In this document: positions 24,401 through 35,690 of the stretch, in pieces
How the letters are laid out: every line of letters starts with the position of its first letter
How positions within the stretch are numbered: the first letter of the stretch is position 1
Origin: Lactarius indigo
Lineage: Eukaryota > Basidiomycota > Agaricomycetes > Russulales > Russulaceae
Length of the DNA stretch: 64,000 nucleotides
NCBI GenBank assembly: GCA_025766275.1
Contig: JAFKAC010000045.1
Location: 124,001 to 188,000 of the forward strand
Direction of reading: 5' to 3'
The notes under the pieces: model-generated
What the model saw: the letters and a program-made list of their open reading frames with translations, nothing else
Database searches by the model: none
What the model was told of the DNA's origin: nothing
Position numbers and translations under genes: made by a program

Positions 24401-26533
24401 CTTGGCACTAAGGGCCTTGATGTGACGCTTTTGCTTAGTCATCCAGGCGCCATTGAATTTACGAACATGGTTTTCCTCACATTGGACGATTTCTACTCAT
24501 CCACCATCAGAACAGTACTCTCGGATGTGCTAGACGTGGTCCAACTGACATTCGGTACCCTCTCTCAGGCTCTACCACGTGAATTGAATGCCTGGGTGCG
24601 ACTAAGTCAGACAGATGCTCTGGCGAATGCTTCCGACGGTCAGTATTGACTTTTGCTCTGATATCCTCTCTATCGTCTAAAGATGCGTCAGGGACTCTCA
24701 CGGCTGGAATGTATAGGAGCATTTTACGTCTGTGGATGAAGGACCTCTGGCAAACTACGAGAGAGTACAACGAACCCCAGGCTGGGAACCGGGTACCTTT
24801 GCCGCCCTACGTCTGCGCCACTTTTGCCAACCCGGAGATGACTCATCGCATACGCAAGCACGCCGACCACGCTGTCCGTGTGATAGGACATTGTGTTGAA
24901 GCGCTGGTCGTAATCAAACTTGCGGCCGATGTCAACTCACGCAATGCTCTGGTCAGTAATAACGAGCTGGCGTGCCTATCGACTATCCTTGGCACCAAGA
25001 GCCATGACGTGATGCTTTTGCTTAGTCATCCAGGCGCCATCGAATTCACGGCGCTGGTCTTCCTCGCACTGGCCAATATCGACTCCTCCGCCTCTGCCAG
25101 AGTACCCTCGGAGGACGTACTTCGGCAGACATTTGACATCCTTTCACGGGCTCTTCCAGCTGAATTAAATGTCACGGTATGGCTAGACCAGACAGATCCT
25201 CTGATGAATGATTCTCTTGGTCAGTGTGAACTCATACTTTGATACCGTTTCTATTGTCTAAAGGCGCACATCAGGGACCCCATCAACCGTCCCCGCTATT
25301 TGCGAGAGGGTTTTATGTATGTGCCTGAAAAGCGTGTGGAACGCTGTAAGAGCGTCTAATGAACGCGGGAACTCGGTGCCGCTACCGCCCTACGTCTACG
25401 GCGCTTTCACCAACCCGGAGATGACTCGTCACATACACCAGGCCACGGATCTCACCATCAGTGCTATAGGACGTTGTGTTGAGGCGTTGGTCGTAAACAA
25501 GCTTGCAGCTGACATCAACTCACGCAATGTCCCGGTCAGCGAAGATGAGCTGAAGTGCCTATCGGCTATCCTTGATACTGAGGGCCACGACGTGAGGCTT
25601 TGCCTCAGCCTATCTGGCACGGTCGAGCTTGTAAACCTGACTTCCCTCGCATTGGGTGATTTCAGCCCCTCGCGAGCCGATCAAATGCCTCCCGACACGC
25701 GTTCAGTATTCCAACAGACGCTCGCCATACTCTCTCAGGCTCTTCCCGCTCAAGGAAACGCAGAACTACTATCGCTAGATCAGAGGGTTGCCCTGATCAA
25801 CGACAAGTTCGAACGCACCATTGTATCCCGCCTTCATGGCCTCCTCAAGATGTGCATACCAGGCGCCTCGTCTCTCAGGGAAGAAGTACGCATGAGCTGT
25901 CTGCGGATGTGTCTGAAGAGCCTCTGGCATTGTGGCAAACCGTACCTTCAAATTTCTGATCCATTGCCGTCATATTTCCCCCTCGTGTTTGCCAGACCCG
26001 AGATTACCCGTCACTTCCGGACTGAACAGGATCCCGCCGCTCGTATCATAGCGTGCTGCTACGGGGCCTTGATCGTAGGCAAGCTGGTAGGCTCCCTTGG
26101 GTCACCCATCTCCCTCGGTGGCCGTGTCCACAATATGGAACTGGCGTGCGTATCAGCCATCCTTGGCACCGAGCAGCGCGAAGTTTCATTTTTACCCCAC
26201 CAACTTCACGTCGTCAATTTACGTCATGTCGTTACCGTCATCTCGGACGAGATGGACACCTCGTTCACCGCGACGTCAATGCCGGAAGACGTGCTGAACA
26301 TAGCCCAAGACACGCTCTGCATCCTCGTAGACCGTATGTTTGTACCCGAAGGCCTACCTAGGGACCAGCGGCGGTTACTGCGGGAATTATATTTAGATAT
26401 CGCGAACGCCTTGCGCTCCGATCAGCTCAAGAACGAAACGGCGAAGACATTGAATCGCCTTCAGCAAATATTGGTAAAACTACTACCTGGATCACAAGAT
26501 GCAACGACGGCGATACAGAACCCCGATCATTGA
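21498..26533 (+). CDS. DUF6535 multi-pass membrane protein with six C-terminal repeat modules
   Basis: Six exons: 21498-21687, 21737-21855, 21913-24049, 24105-24638, 24692-25219, 25275-26533; all phases agree, 1588 aa. Residues ~65-330 are the basidiomycete DUF6535 domain: LWSMYLTEAEKQDTEVIESW, TGLFSATVAAFLVESYKKLS and membrane helices around VNVLWFLSLILSLNCALSAT, HISVFLFFAGLIDFLLPIYT and LGSIAAFTFAYAILTVLPNI. The next ~1200 residues hold about six diverged ~175-aa units, each with an L..LW motif, a PLPPY..(A/T)FANPE segment, a GRCVEALVVNKLAADINSRN segment and LACLSAILGTK..DV.LLL. Exons 4 and 5 each encode one unit and are bounded by phase-1 introns with the same GTCAGT donor. Function unknown; the domain belongs to large, rapidly expanding families in Agaricomycetes. 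The frame is uninterrupted once these introns are removed. Confidence 0.85.
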
Positions 26534-27887
26534 TCAGGCTTGTGATCAGCATTAGGTTCAGTCGGGTGTGGTTTAATGTGTAGTACTGTATTTAGTCTCG
26601 CTTCACCTACTACTTCGTCTGGTTTCTCTCCCTACTCTGGAATCTGTATACCTGTCCGCCATACATGAGAGGGAATGTTTCCCTATAATAACTCAAGTCC
26701 ACTGTCTGTCTGCTAACTTCGATGAAGTCAGAGTTGCCGCCTTGGATATCTAGACCAATGATGCGTCCTGACCGGCATAGCCTCTTATTACCGCCGCCGA
26801 CATCTAACGTCATTGTCGGTAGCGATTGGTCAGATCTCCACCCACTCGCGTCCGTTCTGCACCCCACTCCCCTACAGCCGCGCGCCGTGGGTCGCCTAAA
26901 GCGCAGTCGCACCCTTGTTTGTCCATAATGAAGCGAAAGAAAAATCCGCTCTTCTCTCACTCGTGAACGTACTCGTGGGGCCTATGATGCCCGAGCTAGG
27001 GAACCACGTCGAACCAAGCTGACGGTCTGAACTTTTACAAGGTATGGACGCGTAGATAGGTGAATAAAGGAATATATATGAGTTCAATCAGTAAACGCGT
27101 GCGAGCGACGTCTGTACAAAGAACGGTCGCTTCTACGGCGAGTAAGTACAGGCTTCAGTATAAGGTAAACTATGAAGATACACACCTCAGTTCCTGCGCA
27201 CGCTGGAATGCAGTAACTGAGGTGCTAAGCTACGAAACTAGGGGCTTAAGTACTAGAGAAACGGTATGGTAATATATGCTCCTCCGATTCCGAGGAGCAA
27301 CAGGAACAACAATATAAACGGTCGCTGGTACGACCGGGGAAACAAACCGAGACGACAAACATAGAAATACGTAGACATCGCGCGGGTTTGCACGATGCTC
27401 GTTCAGTCGTAAAGTAATCGGAAACGGAACGTATAGTACGAGACATCAACTCACTTAAGATAAGATTCTGGTATATTCAACATGAACTCGACACGGTGTG
27501 CCCCCGCATACTCATTACTCCCAGGCGGGAACGAGGGCCAGTTTCAGTAGATTATCGGTGCTGGTACGGCCATGTAAACGAAACGGCGGTGGTATTCAAG
27601 ACTAGAGGAATTCACGACGAAGACATGACCCCGCTGGACCCAGTCCGAAGCGAGCGGCTCGTCTTCGCAAGTCAATCATTCCTTTGCTTACTGGTTAGTG
27701 GCCTAGCGCTAGAGAAGAGGAAGGATCTGGCGCGAGGCACTACTTAGTAAATTCTATTCAAGTACTGTGTGTGGTGTAAATGAGAAATGGGCGTGAACAA
27801 AAAGTGAGCAGAAAGCACGAAGTGTTTCTGGACTGGGAGGAGGAATTAAAACCTTGATTGAAACCCAAAGTGGAACCCATAGAAAGT

Positions 27888-27913
27888 CATCAGGAAATAC
27901 CTTCCGCGCCAGC
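27888..27913 (+). repeat. remnant similar to the 34415/35690 transposon terminus
   Basis: CATCAGGAAATACCTTCCGC and six further bases match the first 26 bases of the terminal inverted repeat at 34415 with a few substitutions. No partner in inverse orientation was seen nearby, so this is probably a decayed solo end. Confidence 0.35.
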
Positions 27914-28074
27914 AAGAAAGAATACGGCACTACTCTAATTACTAGTGAGTCGTATGAAGATGGAGAAATCAAGGGAGAAACCGTACGGTGCCAGTTCTTA
28001 TACCGTCTTCGTTTCTGCGGTATTTTTTTTCGTAGTTTGTTCGGCGGCTGACTTTTCCTGTTTGGTTCACCACG

Positions 28075-28366
28075 TCTCGTTTTTGCAATTGGCCGAGTGA
28101 CATCCTACGTTGCAATTTGCAAAAACAACCGCCCCATTATACTTTCCGTGGTGCGCGAGTATGAACTTCAACAAATCATCAACAAACACTGACGGCGTCA
28201 GTGTCAAGTGGTGTTGACATTTGTGTGCTGTCATTTGGATGGAACATCGGGGGCTACGTCTATATGCGTGCTCCTTTCGGCGAGCGTTTTGCAGTTGTCG
28301 CGCGCTTGCATATATCGTTTGACTTCGTTGTGCGCGAGTGAAGTTCAACAAATCGTCAATAAACAC
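28075..28366 (+). repeat. diverged tandem duplication, unit ~180 bp
   Basis: The clearest part is GTGCGCGAGTATGAACTTCA (28151 onward, to 28189) against GTGCGCGAGTGAAGTTCAAC (28330 onward, to 28366), followed in both by a ...CAACAAATC.TCAA.AAACAC tract. A GTTTTGCA...TTGCA pair upstream repeats at similar spacing. No function seen. Confidence 0.45.
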
Positions 28367-29590
28367 ATCACCCTTGTTGGTGTCGAGACATGCAGCGGCA
28401 CAGGCTACATCTACACAGATGCTGCGTGCTCTCTCTATGCCTTAGAAGCTGCTCCGCAGACGGACTTCATTCTCACTTTGATAGGGGCCTGTCTCTTTCC
28501 CCCCTATTTTCTATCTGCTCCATGCATCATCTTCTCTTTCTATGTCCTCTATTCCTCCACAGATGGGATAATCACGCCGACAGAAAGAACGGAGTATGCA
28601 ACATGGCACTATTGACGTACGAACGTCAATAACGTGTGTTTTTTTGTTCACACGCCCCTACACACATCTGTTGCGGCTGCTGATCGTCTTCCAGATCAAT
28701 AGGAGACAGCCCTCCTTTGCGACCTCGCCAGGTTGCACAACGTGCGCGTAGCGCGCGTGAGAGAGCAGATCGTGTATGTATCAACATATTCACGGTTATC
28801 TACGCTTTCTTACCCACAGCGCCCCGATCACAGGGCGCCTCTGGGATCGGGGCGTCACCGCACACCTCTCTCGTTCTGCTCCTGGGCCCCGCATTTCACT
28901 TACTCAATCCCGGACACTTCTTGATCCCATCCGCCCATCCGCCTCCCCCCCCTTCCTTCCTCAATTTTAGTCTCTATCTGCTGATTTCACTCTCCCCCAT
29001 CCTTGAATCCTCTTCGCCATCAACAGCCAACATTGCAGCATGAACAAGATATGGAGGTTAATCCATGGAAGAAGTGCAATACTTGCAAGGTATAGCCTGA
29101 GGGTTGAGCCATCCGCAAGTCATTCATCGCATCGCAGGTCACAAATCTTTGAGTCAGTTTTGGCTTGGCGGGAGGCACGGACCGCCATATCCGAACTGTG
29201 CTATGATAGGTTAGCTTGATCGTGACGTAACGATAGTTCGCAATTGCCTGAACGCCGTAGTTCTACGAAGACCGCTGTGAACCAATCGTGGATGCACCGT
29301 GTACTTCCTGTCTCTCGCTTGCCTGTCTTTCTCAATTCGACGTACAGTACCAAAGCTGCGAGAACAATAAGTTACAGCAGAGTTCTCTCGCCCCCCTCTC
29401 ACCGCCGCCGGCGTGAACCAGATGTTGGCAAGCGGTGGGCGCTAGCCGCAAGTAGTCGATTTGGTTAGTGCGTATTGCAGTAAGAATGAAACGTGACCGC
29501 GGTTACTGTAGCGCGGCGACTCGGCGACGGGTTCGAAACCAACCTTCGCGTAGGCCGCTTCCTCTTGCCATATCCGCACTAACAGCAGCA

Positions 29591-31093
29591 ATGGCCCCCA
29601 ACCGTCGCAAGACAGCCAAAGCCAGTGGCCCGAGAACTACCGCTAAAACAGTCGCAGAATATGAGGAACTGTTAAATGCTAGAGCTCTTAAGCGCGCACA
29701 GCGCGCAGAGGCCAGACGCGTCGAGGCAGAAGGACGCAAGGAAACCGTACGTTTGCTTCAGGGTTGCATCACGCAAATGAACATTACCGACATTGCTCAT
29801 GTTGCAGGGAAACGCGCATTTCCGCAAGGGAGAGTACCGCAAGGCCATCAAAGACTATAAAGCCGCGATCACTATCAATGGCCCCAGCGCTGCGTACCTC
29901 TCGAACATGGCCGCAGCATGGCTGAAGCTCGAAGAGTGAGTCTCGCCTACATCGCACGTGCGCTGCCCAATGACGTGTGAGATACCCCGCAGATACGACT
30001 CCGCAGAGCATTGCGCTCAGCGTGCCCTCTGCCTTGATCCACGGTTCGCTAAGGCGCGCTATCGTCGTGGCCTTGCACGCAGGGGGAACCTCCAGCTCGC
30101 TGCGGCTGTTGTCGGTGGGTTGACCTGCGCCGCCTCCTCGTGTCCTGACGACAGAGAAACTGAGACGAAGGGTTGGTGGATTCACGCAGACTTCGCGGGG
30201 GTCCTCGTACAAGATCCAGACTCGGCCGAAGCAAGCAAGGCCCTCGACGAGACATTCACTCTCATTAGTGAGCGCAACAACGAGGAGACTGTCGTGGAGG
30301 AAGACAGTACTCCCTCGCTTATTGACCCGGGGAAGGAGCTCGAGTCCGTATCAGACTCAAGTGATTGGAACCATGAGGGGAACGGTTTTCCCTGCTGGTA
30401 TTACAATCACGACGCCTGCACGCGAGGTGCAGAGTGCAAGTTTTCGCACGCGCCAGATCACAAGAGTGTGCGAGATCGCCTGTACGTACTCCCTTCCGGC
30501 CTTTCACTTGCGTGGAGGAACGCTGACTTTGGACACTGGTCAGCGGGCGCAATGTTTGTGTACAGTTCTTATTCGGGGACTGCAGATTTGGCAGTTGCGT
30601 GTATTCTCATGATAGGACCTATTTGCCGTCTGGCCGGTGGTGGGACGACGACAAGAAGTTAGCCGATGTCCAGTATATTTCAAAAGGGCCAGTCGCTAAA
30701 CAAAATCCTGCCTTCCTGCCCTGCGTATTAGCGATCGTAGACGATCGCATTGCATGGGCACCGGCGCACGCGGCCGAGATGGAAGTAGTATCCGCGCACT
30801 GGAGGGAAAACATGATGATGCTGAAATGCTTTGGTGATGCCATGGATGATGGCTTGGAGTACGCCGCCCACAGGAGCAGGGGAAGAGGGTCCAGAGGTGG
30901 GCGGGGTCGTGGTCGTGGTCGTGGTCGGGCAGGAAACTGGGGATTCACGGACGACGAGGTCCAGGAACTTCTCTGTCAGGGCGTCAAACCATGGGACGAT
31001 GACGCTCGTGTGAGTGTTTTTGGCATCTCAGTTTATTCGTTCTTTTTCTAATTTTTGCATTAGGACGTCCTGGACGCACTATACTCGCTTTGA
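29591..31093 (+). CDS. TPR and double CCCH zinc finger protein with RGG tail, copy B
   Basis: Six exons: 29591-29746, 29808-29935, 29993-30114, 30157-30481, 30544-31009, 31064-31093; in phase, 408 aa. A basic coiled segment (EELLNARALKRAQRAEARRV) leads into tetratricopeptide repeats (GNAHFRKGEYRKAIKDYKAA; AYLSNMAAAWLKLEEYDSAE; FAKARYRRGLARRGNLQL), usually chaperone- or peptide-binding. Then come finger 1 CWYYNHDACTRGAECKFSH and finger 2 CVQFLFGDCRFGSCVYSH, both C-x7-C-x5-C-x3-H or close, a class that binds RNA. They are followed by a conserved LPSGRWWDD segment, an Arg/Gly-rich stretch (GRGSRGGRGRGRGRGRAG) and NWGFTDDEVQELLCQGVKPW. A post-transcriptional RNA-binding role is inferred. It shares all intron positions with copy D; upstream and downstream flanks also resemble copy C, so duplication took whole loci. 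Confidence 0.82.
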
Positions 31094-31941
31094 CCAGAAA
31101 ACTGATGAGCTTTCGATATACTTAATTCGTAATTTACCCAGTAATTTAAATCTTGGTATTTGCCCCTATCAACTCCTTCCTTTGTCGATATTCCGTATAA
31201 GAGCAAGGCGGCAGTGGGTGCAAGTACGCTGCCATGTCGTGAATCGGCAAGTGTACCAGATGGCATACGCCGTCGAGTCGTCGCCAGGATGGCGCCTCCG
31301 AGTCATCGCGGTCGGTCCCACGTCGTCGCTCTGGGCCCGCCAAGGATACTGGCATGCTGCTGGGAAGTAGCGGCTTCTGAGTCGCCAGATTCTTGATTGC
31401 GACGGTCCTTCTGGTCTGCGAGATCGGAAACGAAGAGACAGGAGCATATCGAGTGTGAACAAAGACAGCGGCAAGAGGGGCAGTAGGACCGCAGACTTGG
31501 AAGCACGCGAACGCATCGTATGGAAATGCAATAGCAGTGGAAATGGAGCGGATGAGACTCTTGCAAAGCGGTGCATTTCAGAATTAGGACTGGTGAAAGG
31601 CAGACCAGAGGCAGGACACCTTGGGGTTGTATGAGTTGGTCGACCAAATATTCTCAGGGGGAAAGTATCCACCACACTGGGTCAAGTTATCCACAAAAAA
31701 ACAGTTCCTTCACTTGCCTCTTTTCATGTCTAAATGAGGCACCAGCGCTCGCGTTCTGAGCGTGGATCATCTGAATGCGATGAGGGGCATGCATCTCGCT
31801 GGTAAGTTGTGTTACATAAGTAACAACGCCATCCATTACGTATACGACATGAAAACGTGACCGCGACGCGCTAGTAACTTAGTCGTCAATTCAAAACCAA
31901 CCTTGGCGAAGACCACTTCCATATCCACGCTGACGCTAGAA
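31094..31941. other. spacer between TPR-CCCH copies B and C
   Basis: No gene recognised. The first ~50 bases after the stop resemble those after copy C, and ~90 bases before copy C resemble those before copy B, marking the edges of the duplicated unit. Confidence 0.5.
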
Positions 31942-33433
31942 ATGCCCCCCAGCCATCGACAGAGGGCTAAGGCCAGTGGAACAAGCGCCGCTTCCAAAAA
32001 ATCCGCCAAAAAGGAGGAGTTGGCAAAGCGAGAGCCCTCACACGCGCACGGCAAGCAGAGGCTAGGCGCGTCGAGGCGGAAGTACATAAGGAGACCGTGT
32101 GTAGCATTACGTTTGCCTCTGGATTGCGCCATGTAAACTGATCTCGCGGAAATGCTCGTGTTGCAGGGAAACGTGCACTTCCGCAGGGGAGAGTACTACA
32201 TGGCTATTGCGGCATACGAAGCCGCCATCGACGTTCTCCCTACAGCCGCGTACCTCTCAAACATGGCTGCGGCATGGCTGAAGCTCGAAGCGTGAGCCTA
32301 GCCCGAATCGTGTGTGTGCTGCCCAATGACGTGCGATGGACATCGTAGGTATGACTCCGCAGAGGAATGTGCTCACACTGCTCTTCGCCTTGATCCACGG
32401 TTCACTAGGGCGCGCTATCGTCGTGGCCTTGCGCGCAAGGGGAACCTCCAACTTGCCGCGGCTGTTGTTGGTGCGTTGACCCCCCTCGTGTCTTGACGCC
32501 GAGCAGAGCCATCGAGACTAAGGGTCGACACACTAACGCAGACTTCACGACCGTCCTCGAGCAAGATCCTAACTCGATCGAAGCGAGGAAGGTGCTTGAT
32601 GAAACACTCGCCCTCATTAGCGAGCGCAACAACGAGGAGGACGAGTTTGTCGCGGAGGATGACTTTGGTCCATCTCTCACCGATCCGGGGAAGGAGCTCG
32701 AGTCCGTATCAGACTCGAGTGATTGGAATCACTGGGGAAACGATTCTCCCTGCTGGTATTACAATCGCGATGGCTGCACGCGAGGTGTCGAGTGCGAGTT
32801 TTCGCACGCACCGGACTACAAGAGCGTGCGTGATCGCCTGTGCGTCCTTCTGACCTTCTGCCTCCGTGGAGGAACGCTGACTTTGGACGCTGGCCAGCGG
32901 GCGCAATGTTTGTGTGCACTTTTTACTCGGGGACTGCAAATCTGGCAGTTGCGCATATTCCCACGACAGGACCTATTTGCCATCTGGCCGGTGGTGGGAT
33001 AATGAGCAGAAACGCGGCGCTATCCGGTTGATATCAAAAGGGCTGGTCTGTAGACAAGATCCAGCCTTTCTGCATCGCCTATTCGCAAACATAGATGGCC
33101 GCATCTCATGGACGCACCCTTCCGAGAAGGAAGACGAAGCTACATCCTGGAGCGAAAGTACCGAGATGCTGCAACATTTCAGTGAGGAAGTGGATGATGA
33201 TCGGTTGGAAAAGGAGTACACCACCAAGGGGAAGAGCGTCTAGAGGTGGGCTGAGCGGCGGCTGCTGGGCAGAAAAGGATTCACGGACGACGAGGGCCAG
33301 GAGCTAATCTGTCAGGGTGTCAAATCATGGACGATGGCGCTAGTGTAAGTGTTATTGTATTGATCTAAGCATCTGGTTTTATTCTTTCTAATTTTCTTGT
33401 TAGAATGTCCTCGACGCACTCCACTCGCTCTGA
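31942..33433 (+). pseudogene. TPR-CCCH zinc finger gene, decayed copy C
   Basis: Colinear with copies B and D. ATG 31942 opens exon 1, but a one-base deletion around 32025 shifts the EELL..ARALTRARQAEARRVEAE frame. Exon 2 (starting 32168, GNVHFRRGEYYMAIAAYEAA), exon 3, exon 4 and both CCCH fingers (CWYYNRDGCTRGVECEFSH; CVHFLLGDCKSGSCAYSH) are intact. Exon 5 ends early at TAG 33241-33243, where copies B and D have the RGG stretch. A scrap reading KGFTDDEGQELICQGVKSW (about 33277-33330) and the last exon (NVLDALHSL, to 33433) remain. Two lesions suggest a pseudogene, but a truncated product from an alternative start is conceivable. Confidence 0.75.
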
Positions 33434-34414
33434 CCAGAAAACTGATGGGCCCCCCGGTATACTACGCTCATAATTTACCAAGTAAGTTTTGATATAATTT
33501 TCATGCTTCATATGGCACTGCAGCTTCGAATGATCCACTTTGTGGGTACGCTAACTTTGAATATGTCACCGAGGATGTTATCATATTTGTCCCGGACAAA
33601 TATATGATGATACCCTCCCTGCTGGTCGGTGACTGCAGGCTGCCTCGGGCATCAACCCGTCTTGGTTCGCATTCCTCACTCGTCGCCGCACGCCCTTGTC
33701 TCTTGCTCAACCACCCTGTGAGCTTCCGCTCCTAGCCAATCATACAGTTCTTGCACACAATCCCCGGACACTGCAAACCTCAATGTTCCGTACTTCCAGA
33801 TCCATGCTCATCCGTTGCCTCCTCCGCTCCTCCACTTCCTGTCTCAATTTCTTTATTTGCCTGTCTCTCTCGGATCCTCCTCGTCACCGAACTTACGTAC
33901 TACGCGCTCCAAAGCACGTGCAAACCGAGCCACCCTTCTCTTGCGCGTTCACCTTGGGGCCCATGAGCAATTCTAGGTTTGGATGGGGGTGTTTGCTAAC
34001 TGTGTTTGTGTGAGATCCAGACTTTGACTGGAGCTGCCCAAATCCATGACCCTCGCCCTGGCAAATATGGATGAAAGGCCTCTGCGTGAAGAAAGGTGAT
34101 CATCCAGGTCAAGACGGGAATCGCTTTTCCGGGTGGGTGCCAACAGCAGATCTGAATGGTGTTGGCGAAACGCAATGTGGGGTGGGGACGTGTCGCTTGG
34201 GTTATCCCTTCGTCCTAGCTGCCGTATTGTACATTGAACCTCTACGTCGCCGGCCATGTTTCCTTCCCACAGAATAGAATTAGCATATCAACCTTATGAA
34301 CAACGCTGCATAATCGCTCCAGTAACCATTTAGCCTACTACAGGCGACTGTATTGTAAAAAACCATCTCAGTACATTTGCATCCGGTCCAATCCCTTATG
34401 AGACAGCACTCTCG
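33434..34414. other. intergenic region, no gene recognised
   Basis: Short unsupported frames only (for example 33696-34013). It ends at the left terminus of the DNA transposon. Confidence 0.45.
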
Positions 34415-34449
34415 CATCAGGAAAAACCTCCCGCGCTAGCGAGGGATAA
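34415..34449 (+). repeat. left terminal inverted repeat
   Basis: 35 bp, begins CATCAGGAAAAACC and ends GCGAGGGATAA; one mismatch to the right copy. Confidence 0.85.
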
Positions 34450-34922
34450 ATTGACTAAATTAGTGAGAACTAGTGAAATTAGTTGCATTATTTTTATTTC
34501 GTTGCCACAAACTTAAATAGTGCTAATTATCACTATTTTCGCCGTAAATCAGGTATTCTCAGATAGGTTTCCAGTAATTGTGCTCTCAATTTCTCTCAGA
34601 TTATCGCATCTTAGCGACCATTATATTTTAATAACCATTATCAGATTTTATTATAGCTATCAAATGAGCGACTAGACAGGCACGAAAATGACAGGCACGA
34701 AAACAAGTACGCGAAAAACAAGAACGGAAATCAAAAACGAGTGTGATGGAATTTTTTTTTTTTTTTTTCAGGATTTTCTGACAATCACTGCTGATTGTGT
34801 CAGTGATGTTGTTTAAACAGTACTGTAGGCTCACGGTGGGTATTGTTGTTAAAATGGCCTGTTAAAACTGAAAACATCCTTTCATTTGAGATCATCGAGA
34901 TCAAGATCGGCGATTGGCATAG

Positions 34923-35543
34923 TTGTCAAGGCTGGCTGAAGACACGTTGTTACCATTCCGCCATGTCCCAGTATTCCACAAAATCAAATTTGCATCAACA
35001 CCTGACCCCGAAGTTATTGACGTTGTTCATGTTCGGCCGGATCAAAGGGACGCCCATGGGTGCACAATACCATCACGTTTCGATACAGTCATTGTCCGCA
35101 GCAGACCTCAAGATAGTGCGCGTGGGAATAAAGGTCAGTTCAAGCCATATTGGTGTAAGGGCCCATCTAACTACTTTTCAGGTCTCCGAATTGCACAAGT
35201 TTGCGTGGTATTTCAACTACCGAGAAAGGTGCTTCCCCAACTCTTCCCGTCCACGGATGTTGCCCTACCAACCCATCTTGCATACGTGGAATGGTTTTCA
35301 CCCATTCCCACCACACCCGACAGCAACAGTCGTCTCTTCAAAGTGTCTAGGTTAACTCGAAACGGTCGGCGTCTGGCTAGTGTTATCCCAGTAGATGATA
35401 TCTACTCTAGCGTTCATTTATTGCCCCGCTTTGGTCAGCTTGGGGACACTCCCGGATGTAATACATTTTCGGTATTGGAACTATGCCAAAGCTTTTACAT
35501 AAATCCGTTTAGTAGCCGAGACATTTATCTCCTATTTTTGTAG
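34923..35543 (+). pseudogene. transposase C-terminal fragment (Plavaka/KDZ or CACTA-like)
   Basis: Frame around 34950-35543 with one intron of donor GTCAGT and acceptor TTTTCAG (about 35133-35181), joining GNK to GLRIAQVCVVFQLPRKV in phase. Features of this transposase end domain: FDTVIVRSRPQD, LRIAQVCVVFQLP, THLAYVEWFSPIP, RLFKVSRLTRN, VIPVDDIYSSVHLLPRFG and LELCQSFYINPFSSRDIYLL. There is no start codon context and the preceding transposase core is missing. Confidence 0.65.
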
Positions 35544-35655
35544 ATAATTAGCATTATGTCATCCCCCATGCAAAGGCGCTTTTGATTATCAGGTCCTAGC
35601 GTGAATTACTCTTGCACTATCTCTCTTTCTCGGGATATTAATAAACTACGGGCGC

Positions 35656-35690
35656 TTATCCTTCGCTAGCGCGGGAGGTTTTTCCTGATG
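35656..35690 (-). repeat. right terminal inverted repeat
   Basis: 35 bp, ends GGTTTTTCCTGATG; the reverse complement matches 34415-34449 with one difference. Confidence 0.85.

Larger units (their letters stand above)
26534..29590. other. long gene-poor stretch
   Basis: About 3 kb with no convincing coding gene. It contains a terminal-inverted-repeat-like remnant at 27888-27913 and a diverged ~180-bp tandem repeat at 28075-28366 (listed separately). A C/T-rich stretch (28925-29035) ends in an ATG at 29041 followed by a frame with WKKCNTCK and a GT donor, possibly a vestige of a gene I cannot identify. Confidence 0.4.
34415..35690 (+). mobile_element. non-autonomous cut-and-paste DNA transposon carrying a transposase C-terminal remnant
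   Basis: 1276 bp bounded by 35-bp terminal inverted repeats (34415-34449 and 35656-35690) that match at 34 of 35 positions and start CATCAGGAAAAACCTCCCGC. Both flanks carry TCG (34412-34414, 35691-35693), a possible 3-bp target duplication. Inside, a two-exon frame resembles the C-terminal domain shared by Plavaka/KDZ and CACTA-type transposases of Agaricomycetes. The N-terminal catalytic part is absent, so it can only be moved in trans. A T-run lies at 34752-34769. Confidence 0.75.

Noticed and set aside
24050..25274. Stop codons after 24072, 24649 and 25242 as evidence that the DUF6535 gene is broken
   Set aside because: Each stop lies within a 53-55-nt intron with GTCAGT donor and CAG acceptor; splicing restores frame with matching repeat units on both sides.
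26610..26960. 116-codon minus-strand frame after the DUF6535 gene
   Set aside because: No recognisable domain and no splice or promoter support.
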